This document shows positions 13,554 through 27,500 of a stretch of 64,000 bases of DNA, piece after piece. The translations under genes were made by a program, and so were the position numbers. Within the stretch, counting starts at the first letter, position 1, and each line of letters starts with the position of its first letter. Origin of the DNA: Nymphaea colorata. Its lineage: Eukaryota; Streptophyta; Magnoliopsida; Nymphaeales; Nymphaeaceae. Below the pieces are notes generated by a model. That model was not told the DNA's origin, did no database searches, and worked only from the letters and a program-made list of their open reading frames with translations. The stretch lies in NCBI RefSeq assembly GCF_008831285.2, contig NC_045139.1:28561206-28625205 (forward strand). Direction: 5' to 3'.

Positions 13554-16500
13554 TGCCAAACAATGAATAGTTGAGAGCACTTGACCTGAATCACCTAGTT
13601 GACCCATAACATGAGTAGACAGCCCACAAGGCAACAACGCCTAACTCCTAAGTCATTGGTTGTTAAAACACAGGTAGTTTGTGAGAGACTGTTGACACGT
13701 AGAGAGATGGAGTGGTGCTATGGTAGTTGAGAAGACGTCATAGCTATCTAAACCCATCAAAAATTAACAGTTTCACCATTGTAGAAAATTTATTCAACAT
13801 TATCTCAACTCAAGAGAACCATAGGCACGTTTCCATGCCAGGCTTTTTCCCATTAACAGTCATGTACAGCCACCGAAAACAATGCTTGCCATGACTTGGC
13901 TGTATTTGTGAACTAGGGAAAAAGGAAAACTGACGAAACATGTGCCCCTTTTATACAGCTATTGGATAGGATTCAGTCAACAGCTTCTGGTCATAGACCA
14001 CTCAACACATTCGCGAACTAGTATCCTCATTTTAAATTTGAGCTTATACAAATGTACAGTTGTTTAAGAATGTGAAGATCATTCCAAATAAAAATAAAGA
14101 AATGGCAAGTATAAACAAACTTGATTCTTAGAATATGAAAAACAACACACACACACACGATTTATGTCCTTTTATGAACAAGAGCATGCAAAGGCAACAA
14201 AAGTTCTTGGAAAGTTAAAATTATTTCTGGATGGATTCATGATTACGCAGCATTGCTAGAGGTTTCTATTATTAGGTAAGGATTCAATCTACAGATATCA
14301 TCAGAGATCACCTTGACTAGGCACTAAGGAAAATGGACAGAAGAAAAATGAAAATTTCAGAAGGATTCCACAAGAATCAAAAGGATTTTAACAAGAAGAA
14401 ACAAAATAGAAAGATAAGAAAGAAGCAGTGCAGCAAGAAGCACATAAAGATAGACATGGAAAAACCATAACTTGCCTCCAGCATTCTAGCATCTGAAGGA
14501 CCAGCATCCTTCATTTCCAATTCAGTGTTGCCCGCATTCTCTGTGTCATCATGTTCAGCTGCAGATTCATCTACCAATGTCCCTTCAGTATTAGCATAAC
14601 TTTCAGGAGTCAACCCAGGTTGGTTGGAGTCATTTTCTGCAGGAGGCCTATTAGAGCTTTTCGAACGCTTCTTTTCTGATCTTTCATCCCCACTCGCCTT
14701 GTCAGGATTCTCGTCTCTTGATCTTTTACGCGCGTTTCTTTTTTTCACAAAGTTCAGGTGTAACCCCTGTCATAATATTTATTGTACAATAATCATGCCA
14801 GAGGGTTATTTAAGTCCTTAAATCAAGAAAAAGAGCATGAATAAATGTAGTCTTCACCTGAAGATACGCCAAAATCTGGCATCCCATTTGATACTGAAGC
14901 ATCTCATATAAGACCTCAGCAAACATTGAAAGCTATAAAATCACAAACAAAACAAATGAATATTAATCCGTTCAATTAGCTTGGCATGATGCTAACTGAT
15001 TTCAAAAGAATGGAAAGCTGGAGACAGAATATTCCATACCTCAAATGTAGATTCTTCAGTGTCCTTCTCACTATAGTCCAGCAGACCTTCCAATGAAAAT
15101 GAAGTTGACCGAAGCTACAAAATGGAACTTAAATAAGCAGACCATACTCAATGATTTTTGTATCAAAAGAGTCTAAATGAAATCAAATTCAGAATTGTTA
15201 TAAGGTTATATTCAGACTTACCTTTAGTTCTTTGCTCCCTTTAGTCTCTAAGAAGAAACCAGGATATGGCAGATGTTTTTCTGAAAATCCTCCCTGTTTG
15301 TCTTTTGCCTCTTTAGTGGAATTATCTTTAGCCTCAGTAGACTCCTTGTCGTCTTTGCTCTTATCTTTTTCACTTTTCAATTTGTCCATATTGGGTTGAG
15401 TTTCATTCTTATTAAAATCACCCTCCTTTTTTAACCCATCTTCCTTCTCAACCATTGAGGCCTTATTTGTATTATTTTCTTCATTACCTGTAGCCACCTC
15501 ATCCGTCCTTTCAGCTAAAACAACCTTTGAATTAGAACCATTGTCCTTTTCATTGACATGCTCACCTTGGGCTTCCTTGTTTTCTTGTTTTATCCCAGTA
15601 CTTTCTTCACCTGCACCTACTTTATTGTCATGATTATCATTGGCAATGGCAGTAATCCTTTCTGTCCTGGTGACAACCTTCCTTTTAACTGCCTTTTTAA
15701 TGATTTTTTTCTTTCCAACTTTCTTGGCTTCAGGTTCAGATTGCTCTTTAGCAACTAGTTCTTTTCCATCTGTTTCACTGCCTTTGTTCCCATCTTCTGC
15801 CCCATCTGCAGATTCACCCCTCTCTTCAGCCGGAGCAACTTTCCCCTTCACACCCTTCTTGGTAACTACCTTTCTAACAACCCGTTTCTTTCCAATTTTC
15901 TGAACTGCTGTTTCTTTTGCAGAAGAATGATCAGCTGCCTCTTCATTCTCATTATTCTCATCCTTCGTCTCATTCTCCTTCTGATCTGCAATAGCAGACT
16001 CCTCTTCTCCATCAGCAACAGTTTTCAACACCTGGCTGCTCTCACTTTTCTTTTCTTTATCTACGTTTTCCTCTTCCTTGACATCTTCAGAACTCTTATC
16101 CTTCACAAGAGTAGTTTCCATATTGACATCTTCATTTTGCTTTTTCACGTCAAGATCCCTTCTCATTTTCTTTTCTGTTTCAGCAGAATCTGCATCCTCT
16201 GGTTTACCATGACTTATAATTCCTTCAAGACACAAGAAGAGTTAAATTATTTGACAGAAGCTATAGATATGGAAACAAAATGAACTTGACCATTCTTTTG
16301 TACCTTTTATATCTTTCCTTTCAACAGATTTGCTCTGCACCAAAAAAAAAGATTACAAAGCCAATCATGCAAAAAATAAAAAAAGAAATTAAATGGAGAA
16401 TTACATGTGAAACAGATTTTCATAAAAAAAATACCTTTTCTTTCTTCAACCTCAGCTGTTCTCTCTCTAACCTAGCCTGCCTTTGAGCTAGCCACCGAGT

Positions 16501-18510
16501 TCGCCAAACATCAAGAGACGGAAGACATTCCGATAAATTTGGAAGGAAATAAACAGATATTTCTTTGTGGCTGAATAGCCCATCCTTGCCAACTCTATCA
16601 TAATGGACCTGTTTACCAAATCAACATCAGCAACAGGTAACATATCACATATATTACAAAATGAAAGAGCTCAATGAGAGCCAATTGTAGATCTTTGTAA
16701 TGGACAGTTTTGCTGCTTCACTTAAGCAGGACTATTTGAACAAACAATTTCACATGGAACAAGAGGACCTCACATCAGACTATCAAAGAGATTATATGTT
16801 TCATGACCAATATTTGGACGGCATCAATGCTTCAACATCCCTCCAATTAAAAATTGTGACGATTACATAGTTATCAATTTTATACTATAAAAGGAAATTG
16901 AGTTACTACATAATGAGGGCTAAATTACATGATAACAAGAAGGCATTCATAATCACATATATATAGATGAGGTTGCAGCATGTTTATCATAATTACTGTG
17001 GGAACCTTGTAACATTTTACAACTACCTATTAAATAAAAATAATTGTGTCTATACATTACGGGGCGAAAAACAAAGTAGATACCATCGATGGATAATAAA
17101 TACAGCAAATAGACCTAATACCATCTTTTTCAATGCTCAAAAGATTCAATGAACCTAAATTCAGTTAATGTATTTGGTCTGTCATATTTTGACCATAATA
17201 TAACGCCAGAGAAAGCCAGCACCTAAATCTGCTAGTCACGGTTAACCAAAAACATGATAATAGTTCAGCAAGAAACAATTGATTTGATGGGCATATTCAG
17301 CCAATATTTGGACGGCATCAATGCTTCAACATCCCTCCAATTAAAAATTGTGACGATTACATAGTTATCAATTTTATACTATAAAAGGAAATTGAGTTAC
17401 TACATAATGAGGGCTAAATTACATGATAACAAGAAGGCATTCATAATCACATATATATAGATGAGGTTGCAGCATGTTTATCATAATTACTGTGGGAACC
17501 TTGTAACATTTTACAACTACCTATTAAATAAAAATAATTGTGTCTATACATTACGGGGCGAAAAACAAAGTAGATACCATCGATGGATAATAAATACAGC
17601 AAATAGACCTAATACCATCTTTTTCAATGCTCAAAAGATTCAATGAACCTAAATTCAGTTAATGTATTTGGTCTGTCATATTTTGACCATAATATAACGC
17701 CAGAGAAAGCCAGCACCTAAATCTGCTAGTCACGGTTAACCAAAAACATGATAATAGTTCAGCAAGAAACAATTGATTTGATGGGCATATTCAGCTTGTT
17801 GAATTACTTCATGAAGAATTCCATTATTAAAGTTCTCAAAGACCATATCACACTCAGATGAGAAAAGGCTAATATGGAGCACTGAATACCAGTCCATCAT
17901 AAACATGAGGATGGTTTAAGAGGTTCCAGAGAATTAAAAGAATTTAACACCAAATCCATGATGGAGGAAAGGAAGCGAGCACATAAGCATCAACTGCACT
18001 TTTTAAAATAATAAGGGTGTTTGATGAGGCCACAAGTGTGGAATTCTACAATTAAAATTCTCATTTTTGACGAAATGAGAATTGTGTTATCAAACAAAAA
18101 ATTTTCATTCCAAAATTCTAGGCTCAATGTTGAATCAAAATTCCAGCATTGTGATTCTACCATAAAGGGTGGAATTGTGATTCCAGAACTTTAGAAAATT
18201 TTCATCTCTTTTCAAGACACATGAGATAATGGTTTTAATTCATCAATTCTATATTGTCTATAAAACACATCATTTTCAATTCTGGAATCAACATTCCAGC
18301 ATATCAAACAAAAAAGGAAAAGTAGAACTAGAATTCCAATTCCAATTTGAGGTGGAATTTTGTTTCTAGAATTTTAATTATATAATCAAAATTCAAAAGA
18401 CCATCAAACACCCCTTAAGGGCTAAGTCACATGGGTACGGGTACGGACATGGAGATTTTAGAAAATTTGGGTACGGCAGGATATACATACATACATACAT
18501 ACATACATAC

Positions 18511-18554
<44 letters not shown>

Positions 18555-21448
18555 GTATGTATATAGAGAGAGAGAGAGGGAGAGACACACACACACATGC
18601 GTAAAATAACACCCAAAAAAAATCAAAATGAAAGCCACTTTTAAATAATCAAGTGATTTTAAATAAAAACATTACATGTTAATGAACAATAACTCTAAAA
18701 TAGAATGAAAACTGAGTTGAAAAAATTAATCACGTAATTAAACAGCTTGCTAAAAAGCACCCAAGTATGTCCAAGTACGCACTTTGGGTACACGAGTACG
18801 TGGACCTTATTGAAGTACCATGTGACTTGGCTTAAGGGAGATTACTAGTTACAAACAGAACACCGAGGTCCATTGGCTTTGTGAAGTACTTCACAAAGCC
18901 ATCAACCTACCATCCGTGACTGCTACAGCCACTCAAATAGTCTGTTGTAACAAGCGATCATGAAAAGCTGCCACAAAGAGGTGGTTTCAAACTTTCAGCT
19001 GAAGATCATGAACACTATTATAACACTATCACCAGTGGAAACTGTCAACAGTGAGTCTATGTAACTGACAACACAGGCATTTATGAATTATGAAAGATAC
19101 AGTAGTGATCATGAAATCCACTAGAAACTAAATTAAATTTGGTTGGCCATTGCATCTTCATGGACACATAAGAGTTATGCTAACAGAATGAAAACTTGGA
19201 AAAGCAACAGACCTTTTGTAAATCGTGTAATGATACAATCTGTTATGTTCAATCAGGATCATCAATGTCATCTTCAGAAATGTCTCAACAAGGTTTTTCC
19301 CAAAGAGCTTCTTTTCAAATGTGGTTCTTATTCGAAAACTGAGATAAACTTCAAAATTATAAAAGCTGAAAAATAAATAAATAAGAGAGAAAGCACGAAT
19401 GCAAAATAATTTTTTTTATTTTTCCTTTGGAAAAGTATAAAGGAACAGTCAATAAAGAACATACAAAAAAAAATAACAAGATATATTTCTCAAGAGACTT
19501 AGAAAAAAAATATCATATATAATTAGGATGTTTTCATTTTCAAAAGTTTCAAACTACTGCAATAATTTTCCACATGGTTCAGAAAACGCTGATAATATCA
19601 GGATATTTTCTAAAAATTATGAGAAATTGGTGACTACAGTATTAAATAAGCCTGAAGAGCTCTAACGTCACTGGAGCAAGAAGGAACAAGATAGCAATCA
19701 TAAGATAGGCAATGTGCAGACTGCAGTCAGAACAAGGTTAAGGTGGAACAAAATATCAGACGCTCCTCTAGGAAAAAAAATCACCTTCTAATACTAACTA
19801 TTAAAGACTGACAAATTACCTCCAGAAAACGATTCCAATGGATGCAGCTGTGCAAATCAAGCTGGGTAATTTCTTTCGTGTGCCTGCAAAAAGAACATTG
19901 TCATATTTAGCTGACAAAAATTTAAAGACGAAAGGACTTGAGAGCAAAAGAATCTCATTGCTGTTCGGAACCTTAATGCTGTTCGAATCAAAGCTGACTC
20001 ATCAACAGATGGATCCCCGCCATCAACCTCGCTGTTCCAACAGCCACCAATCGCCATAAAGCAACGGTCTTTTTTGAGAACAACGAATCGCAGAATATTA
20101 TTATAGTGTGGAATCCTATCATTCAAGTTCTTTTTAGATGATAGGTCCTCAAAAGCATCATCACTTATTCCACTCATTAAAATCACCTGACAAGTTAAAA
20201 AACATCACCTTAGCATGCTTCAAAGAAATACATGTAAACAGAATGAAAATACCCTATTGTATGGTAATCAGTGAACAATATGCATGTTCAGGAACCCAGG
20301 CACAGCACAGTTCCACCATAATTTGGGACAGTTGAGCCTTGATTTGCATTATTCGGCCTAATGAAAGGTCATATTGAATAAGCATTGATTTAATATTTTA
20401 AACAGATTCAAAAGAATGCAGTATGATTCTTAGAAGCACCATTGGCGTTGACATTTCCAAAAAGTGTATGTAATAGGTTTGGTTGGTAAGTGTTAACTCT
20501 GCTAAAGTGCATCAAGATCTGTACTTTTATCCATTCGTTCTGACAAAAGAAAAATGTACATGAGGTTCTTCTGAGAACCTTTTCTGTCATAATATTAGAC
20601 AAATAGAACAACATAATCATCAGCCAGTTTGACTTGCACCAGAAAATGCTCAACACTAACAGGGGAGGTGCAAAGAAAACCTAGTAGAAGAGTGCATACA
20701 TTATAAGAGTTGTGTGTGTTTGTGTGTCGAAAGTGAATTGTGTCTCCGTTATGCCAGCCCTTTGGGGGGGGCGATGAACGTGGGTTCACAAATGATCTAA
20801 AAGGGTTAGGCACAGTAGACACATGAAGTAGAACGCACAATTCATTTTTTCTACATGCATATAGCATGGCAAATTTTATGAGGGTTTTAGAATAAGAATT
20901 TTATATTGATCAAAGTTATGGGAGGTTCGCAAAGACCAATCCATGCATTGGATTTTGGTGATTTTTCCCCAAACCCCCAAATTTTAGTTGACTGAGATTG
21001 TCTGTGAAGTCAAAACAGGGGAGAAAAAAGTCCAGCCGAAACTAGTCTAGACAGCCATAAATGGTGGTTGGTGAAATCACAACAGATACACTATACATGT
21101 CACCTTTGCTGAAAACTTCCATTTAAACATTAATCCTGCTTTTGAGAAACGTGTTTCAGAAATCAAAGGCTTGATACTTCCTCCAATGTAATTAAAAAGC
21201 TAGCAGAAACTCGTCCTTCATTTGCTAGAAGCTTCTTTTGTTTATAAATAAAAACCTGCTTCTCATAGAATTTATCTTCAGTTCATAGACCATTCCACTC
21301 ATTGTTCATTATTCTATTCTTACTTTAAACAATTCCTTTTTTTATATTTGACAACATTTTGTTATTAGTATGCACTCAATCTTTTATAGGCTGTTTTTAA
21401 CAGTCATAAATATGTGTGTATGTATGTATATATATACACACATACATA

Positions 21449-21517
<69 letters not shown>

Positions 21518-24500
21518 AACATGGACTAAGCCTTTTCCCTTTTGGAATTTGCAGGCATGCATGCAGAAGCCCAAATATGTTCATTTACCCTGTCTTCATA
21601 TTACGCATGTTTCAAAAATCTATCCATGTGAGTATACACACGCATGAACCAAAATGTAACCAGTTTCATTTGCACATAAGCACAAACATTGCATAGATGC
21701 GAGCGCACATTAGAGAATAGCAAAAGGTGATAGCTTAATTTTCGTCATTCACATCTCTATTGACAATAGCAAACTTCTCAGTATGATCCTCATTAAGGCA
21801 TATATGTCCAAGACATGCCCTCGCATTTCATATGGTCATGCAGACACTCACAAATCTGGACATGTAGCAATAATTTTAAAGGCAAAACTGAACCTGCTAA
21901 CAGCAAATCCATTTTTTCAGCAAGCCTATAAACAAAACTTGCTTTAAAGATACTCAACAGTCAACAATATAAATGTTTGATAGAAAGAGCCATTTGCATA
22001 TACCTAATAAATGTGTATATCTAGAAACACCTTCAAAATCCATGACGATGAATACCCCAGGTACAAGTACCCATGACAAAGAAAATGTCCAATTAAGGAC
22101 AAATACACAGACATTTCAAATATGTGAAGAATATTACCTTTGCCTTCCAGATTGTTTTTACTCCACAAGATTTCCCTGAATTCTCCTCAGCACCTGCTGC
22201 GGTTGATGGTTGCTCTTGATCCACATTGCCATCCACTTCAACTAACTCATGCTCAAAGCTGCATAAAAATTAATGTATAACTCATACTCAAAGAATCACT
22301 ATATACTGGTCTGACATGCTAGGAAGTTAGAAACTAAACATAAGATAATGTTCCTGGTATACAAGTCCCATAGATTGAAGGGGACAATTTGAAATTGCCT
22401 CCATGGTTAGAGACAAACACAACTTTTAGCAAAGTCAAGACAATGGCAGACAGAGCATCTTTAAGTCAGAACCTAGAAACCTAACTTAATGTCTGGAACA
22501 GAAGGAAAGCAGACCATGGGCCCTCATTGCAGATTTCCTGCAAAAAGCCGTATTTTGATCTTTCATAAGGAAGAATAACTATTCTAGTCTGAAATTGTGA
22601 AAAGAAAATTCATCATCAAGGGCATCAATTTGACAGAAATATTTAAATCCAAAACAACACAATATGGTGTCGCCCAAGTTGAAGAATCAGTTTGACAACC
22701 ATCTTCTTTACAGGGATATAAGATAATTGAAATTAGTATAATTTAATTATTCCAAATTGAAACCCAGACTGGAAACACATCCAGATGAATGTTGTAAATT
22801 TATGTTATGATAACCTAGAATTGAAGGCAAAAATAAGATCTTATTTTGAAAGATACAGCATATTCACATACCTGACAGGAGTACCAAAAGACACATTCAA
22901 CTTATGGTTCGGCCAGTAAATAATAAGCTGCAAACATATCAAATTGGAAAACACTGTATCAGGTATGTAACAGAAAAAGAAAGGTCCAAACTCCTGTTGC
23001 AATACCAACTTGTATGGTATATACATTTATATCAAGATACGTTCCAAAAATAACTGTAGCAAGAGGCTTACCTTGCAAAATTCTGGAGAAACTGCCAGCC
23101 TGGGATATCGCTTGGTGACTGACAAAAAATCCCTTTCGGTATCCACCAAAGAAAATGGATACGCCTGAAAAAAACAAGGTCATCAGAAAATAAAAAATTA
23201 TGTCTCAGCAGAACCAGATATCCATCATAAACAAACTTATAAAAGTTTTCCTTTTTTTTTTCTACCTGCTCTGGCAACAGAATTAATTGAACCATTTATT
23301 GATTTAATCAATAAAAAAAAGTCAGAATCTTAAAACATTGGCAAATATCTACTACTTAACAAACACTTCCATTGAACTATGACCTACCGAATGCCACGAC
23401 ATTTTTCACACAATATCAGCTGATAACACTTTCCAATCTGAACATTCAATTAGCATCTATCGCCAGCAGCAATCCATAACACATATGCAAGTGAATTAAG
23501 TACTTAAAGTTAACATCTAGAACCTACTAGCTATTTCAATAGCTCTCAGCTCTAACCCTGTGTAACAATCGTTCACGAATAAACCCACCTCCACAGCTAA
23601 GACCATGGAATTATCCAAAAGACAGAATTAACAGAGTCCTGGCTCCACTAAGCCAAGGATCAGTGTCTGGAACAGTATGGAAGATATTAAGATCTTAGAT
23701 GCTTTTTACCTTGCAGATATAGTCTCTTCTCCTTTCCTTAAGAGGTGAATGACGCCTTCAAACAGTATGACAAAATACAGAGTTTAGTTAATAACTGGAC
23801 CAATAAAGCATCATCAACCTATTTGATTACTGTATGACACTAGAAAGCTTCAAGTTCTTTCCACCTATGTGTGACTTCATGGCGTGTTGAATCCTTTCTC
23901 AAAAAGCGCTCCTTTGAACCATGGTGATCTCTCATCATCCTTGGAGGTGTTCGATCGCGTCTAACTTCACGTTCACGTTCACGTTTGTGTTCGCGGTCTC
24001 TCTCCTCGCGACGTTCAATCAAGCGTGCCCTTTCTCTCTCCCGCTCCCGCTCCCGCTCCCTCTCTCTTTCTCTCTCCCTTTCCCTCTCTCGCTCTTTTTC
24101 TCTCTCACGTGCATGATCTCTGCGACGATCCTCCTCCCTAATCTCAAACTCACGGCGGAGTATACCTCGATCATCTTTTCTATCTTCCAGCCGTGGACCT
24201 CCTATGCTCAGATGACCCGAATGAGAAGAAGTGCCTCCAGGATAGTCAAGCACATTCCCAAGTGCTTTGCCTGTGCTATAATCACGGCCAGGAGGTAATC
24301 CAACGCCATAGCCTGCTCCGGAAGGTCCATGTGTATGGTAGAGATCATCAAAGTTACTCCTTGCAGCAGTGCCCAGAACTGAGGCTGGATGTTGTCCAGC
24401 GTATGAACCACCACCAAGTGCGGAGAAACTGCGAGCATCAGCATCCATTCTTGTACAATATGCAGCAGGATCTTGAGATCCATGACGGGTAGCACCAGTC

Positions 24501-27500
24501 CTTGCTGCAAGATAACCACTTGGTCTGCCAGAAATTTATATGCTACTCAGTGCAATTAAGGCACAATTAATCTTACAAACGTATGGAAGAATCGGTAAGC
24601 TCAGTGGTAGTGCAATCAACAGATAACAAGACAAAATAAACTTAGGAAAATGACATGAATGTTAAAGTACAAGATGATTCGATGTTTTATTTTCATAAAA
24701 AGCTGGCCAAGCACCATTACAATCATCTCTAATGTAACCGACAAGAGACAAGTACCTCATGCTTGTGTCAAGAGTCGAAGCTGACAAACTCTGTCGCACA
24801 TCAGTTTCAGTGGGCAACAGCTGTTGGTGATGCAGCAAAGAAGCCTAATAAGAGGGAGGATACCCATCAACCAGACTGACCAATCTATAAGTTCTTAAAT
24901 AAAGGAATTCAAAGTACACTATACCTGATCACGTATATCAGACTGCCAAATTTAGCCCATGAAAAAATAAAATAGCTAAGTTAGATACAAGCCAAAAAAT
25001 CCTAATGCTCTGCCACATATAACAAAGGCTGATGAATGAGATGCAGTGTCAGTAAAAGGGAAAATTACCTGATATTGATGGCTAAGACTAACATAATCAG
25101 AGTATGTTCTTGCTGATTCACTCTGCAAATCTCTTCCAATGTATGTGCTCTGACTTTCAACGTAATGACTCCTATCCAGAGGGTACTCAGAGACCTTTCC
25201 CTTAGCAAAAGGGTCAATTTTACGGCCATACCCATAGTCTGATGATGGAATATAATCAGCACTTTTCAAACCCAGATTTGAGCCAATATCACTGGAAGAA
25301 AATTTGGATGATCCACCAGAACGATCCTGAAGGGCTGACAAGCCCGTGCCCTTCCCACCAACTGCATCTAACTGCAAAATCAAACATTCATGGACTTGAA
25401 TTCGCATACCATGAGTGCTGCAAGGTAATCACAAAAGGAGCCTCCTTCACACATCCATTATAAAGAACAAAGATAGCATGTAAATCAGGGTCAACGCAAT
25501 CTATTTTGGCTTATCAAAAACAAAGTGACAGTCCTTTGGAACGTTGGACTGAAAGTTTGAAATAATGTGGTAAAATAAATATAACTGCTAAAGCATCATA
25601 CTTAGACATCCATTCCCTTCAAGTGGAATAAGAAAGCTGAAGCTGCAATATGTATTTACAAAAGTCCATGCAAAGTTAGTGGAACCCATTCCCCATGATT
25701 GAATAAGAAACTGAAGCTGAAATGTCTATTTACAAAAATCCATGCAAACTTGCAAAGTTAGTGGAACCCATTCCCTATGATCCAGAAGTGGTTCATGGTA
25801 CTTGAAGCATGCCCTCATGAAATAGCTCAATATGCTTACAGCTGTGGCCCCAAATTACAATATACCTGTGATATCTTAAAGTGCTATTATATCTTCTTTT
25901 TGTATTCTGAAACTTCTCCCTTCTAAACAAATCAGTACGGAAGCAACTATTTTATTGGGGGTTTGCTATTTTTCTTACTGGCAAAAGTTCCAGCCACCTC
26001 CAAATGGAAAATGTTGAACTTGAAATGCCTTATATCCAAGTTTTAGCCAAACGATGAAGAAAAACACAGAATTGGAATTGTTAACTCATAGGAAGGAGAA
26101 AGGAAAGTGCAGTGGCAAAATTTAATAAGTTAAATAAATGCACATGGCAGATTTTCTGCCTCAATAAACAACCAAAATACTACGGTGAACCAAAAGTTTG
26201 ACAAATGCACCAACACATTGCTGACTGGGTGCTCTTCTGCTAAAACAACCCTGACAAAACATAATTGACTTGCACGAGGCAATCGTCCATAGAATCACTT
26301 TGCAGGTTAAACAATTTCCACTAAAGAAATGTGATAGATTTTCCTCAGTTATTTCAAATTATTTTACATATAGAAGTAAACTGTTATAATGATAACATGA
26401 ACCTTCACTTTTTAAATGCATAAAAATAATAACAATGTAATGCAAAGGATAGCATGAATTTCATCATGACAGCTTAAAAATAGTTAGGCATCCACTCCTC
26501 CCCCTCCCCCCCTCCCCCCGGCTCCAACAAAAAGCCCACATAACAGCACATCTACACAAAATTGTATTACATTTTACATGATGAAATTTTGCTATCTTTT
26601 TCACTTTATTGTCAGTATTTTTAGATCTTTCCAAGTTTGAAATATGTCTCCATGAACAGTTGAACCTTGATCGCACAAATGTGGCAATTTTTTCACTTGT
26701 ATATGTTGTGGTATTACTTAGTTCTTACTGCTTTGTGCATGTTGAGATAGAACTGTGCAAGCATTTGTGGGCGGTTCTTTGTCAATGGGTCATATATTTG
26801 CTCATTCATTTGTTGTGCATGATCGACAGTACAAAGTAAAAACTGGAGAAATCCATGGGAAGGATGTGCTGGTCCAAACCACCAAGGTTTGCACTAAAAA
26901 GGATCGGCCAGCATTAGATACACAATCCAAAGAGACCTCATAGAGAGTAGTCTATGGTTTACTGGAAGTAGTGGTCCAACTTAAAAAGTCAACTGGAACT
27001 AGTTTGAACTACCCATTTCACGCGTGGACGATCTACTGAGCCCAGAACTGCAGAGCGGATGTATGAGCCGTGGACCTCAAATTAATATTGATAAATTTAA
27101 GGCCAATAAGATCAACAACAGGAACTAAATTCAGATATACCAAAAAGACCCGCTAAGCAGCACACTTTACTATCAATATTGTCTGAGATTCAATCTTCAA
27201 AGCCGGAATTCACGAAACGCAAAACCTTCAACATATTCTTTCTTATTCAGTGAACACATTGATTGGATAGAAATCAGTACCTGTGGGGCTCCATAAGCCG
27301 TGCCATAGTGCGCACCATACTGAGTAGGAGCAGGCACAGACGATCCTCCGCTTAATGCCCCACTAGAGGGAAGCCCACGATATCCACCACCCATATGCGC
27401 ATCCTGATGGCCACCTGCCATTGCAGAATGTCGCAACGAATCGGGGCTCAAAGTCGAAGAACCATGGTACCCAGATGCAGCCTATAGTAAAACCGACATT

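Larger units (their letters stand above)
11739..14766 (-). other. GC-AG intron between RSA1-like exons 18 and 19
   Basis: Exon 18 (14766-14476) ends in GAG followed by GCAAGT at 14475. The acceptor (TTTTAG) lies just above 11927 and phase 0 is kept. The intron is about 2.5 kb and holds a poly-C run, a (TA)n tract and coding-like segments described separately. The region around this junction is poorly conserved, so the exact border is less certain than that of the other GC donor. Confidence 0.6.

Noticed and set aside
15558-16283. Plus-strand frames rich in Leu, Phe and Ile opposite RSA1-like exon 15.
   Set aside because: They are the antisense of a Lys/Glu-rich exon, which gives hydrophobic-looking products by base complementarity.
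16967-17646. Two identical 61-codon frames, first taken as a duplicated small gene.
   Set aside because: They come from the 494-bp intronic duplication; the frame has no motif and lies in an intron on the other strand.
18393-18638. Minus-strand frame with Tyr-Ile and Cys-Met repeats.
   Set aside because: It is a translation of the CATA/TA/TGTA microsatellite.
21370-21696. Frames on both strands with long Tyr-Ile runs.
   Set aside because: They are translations of the TA microsatellite.
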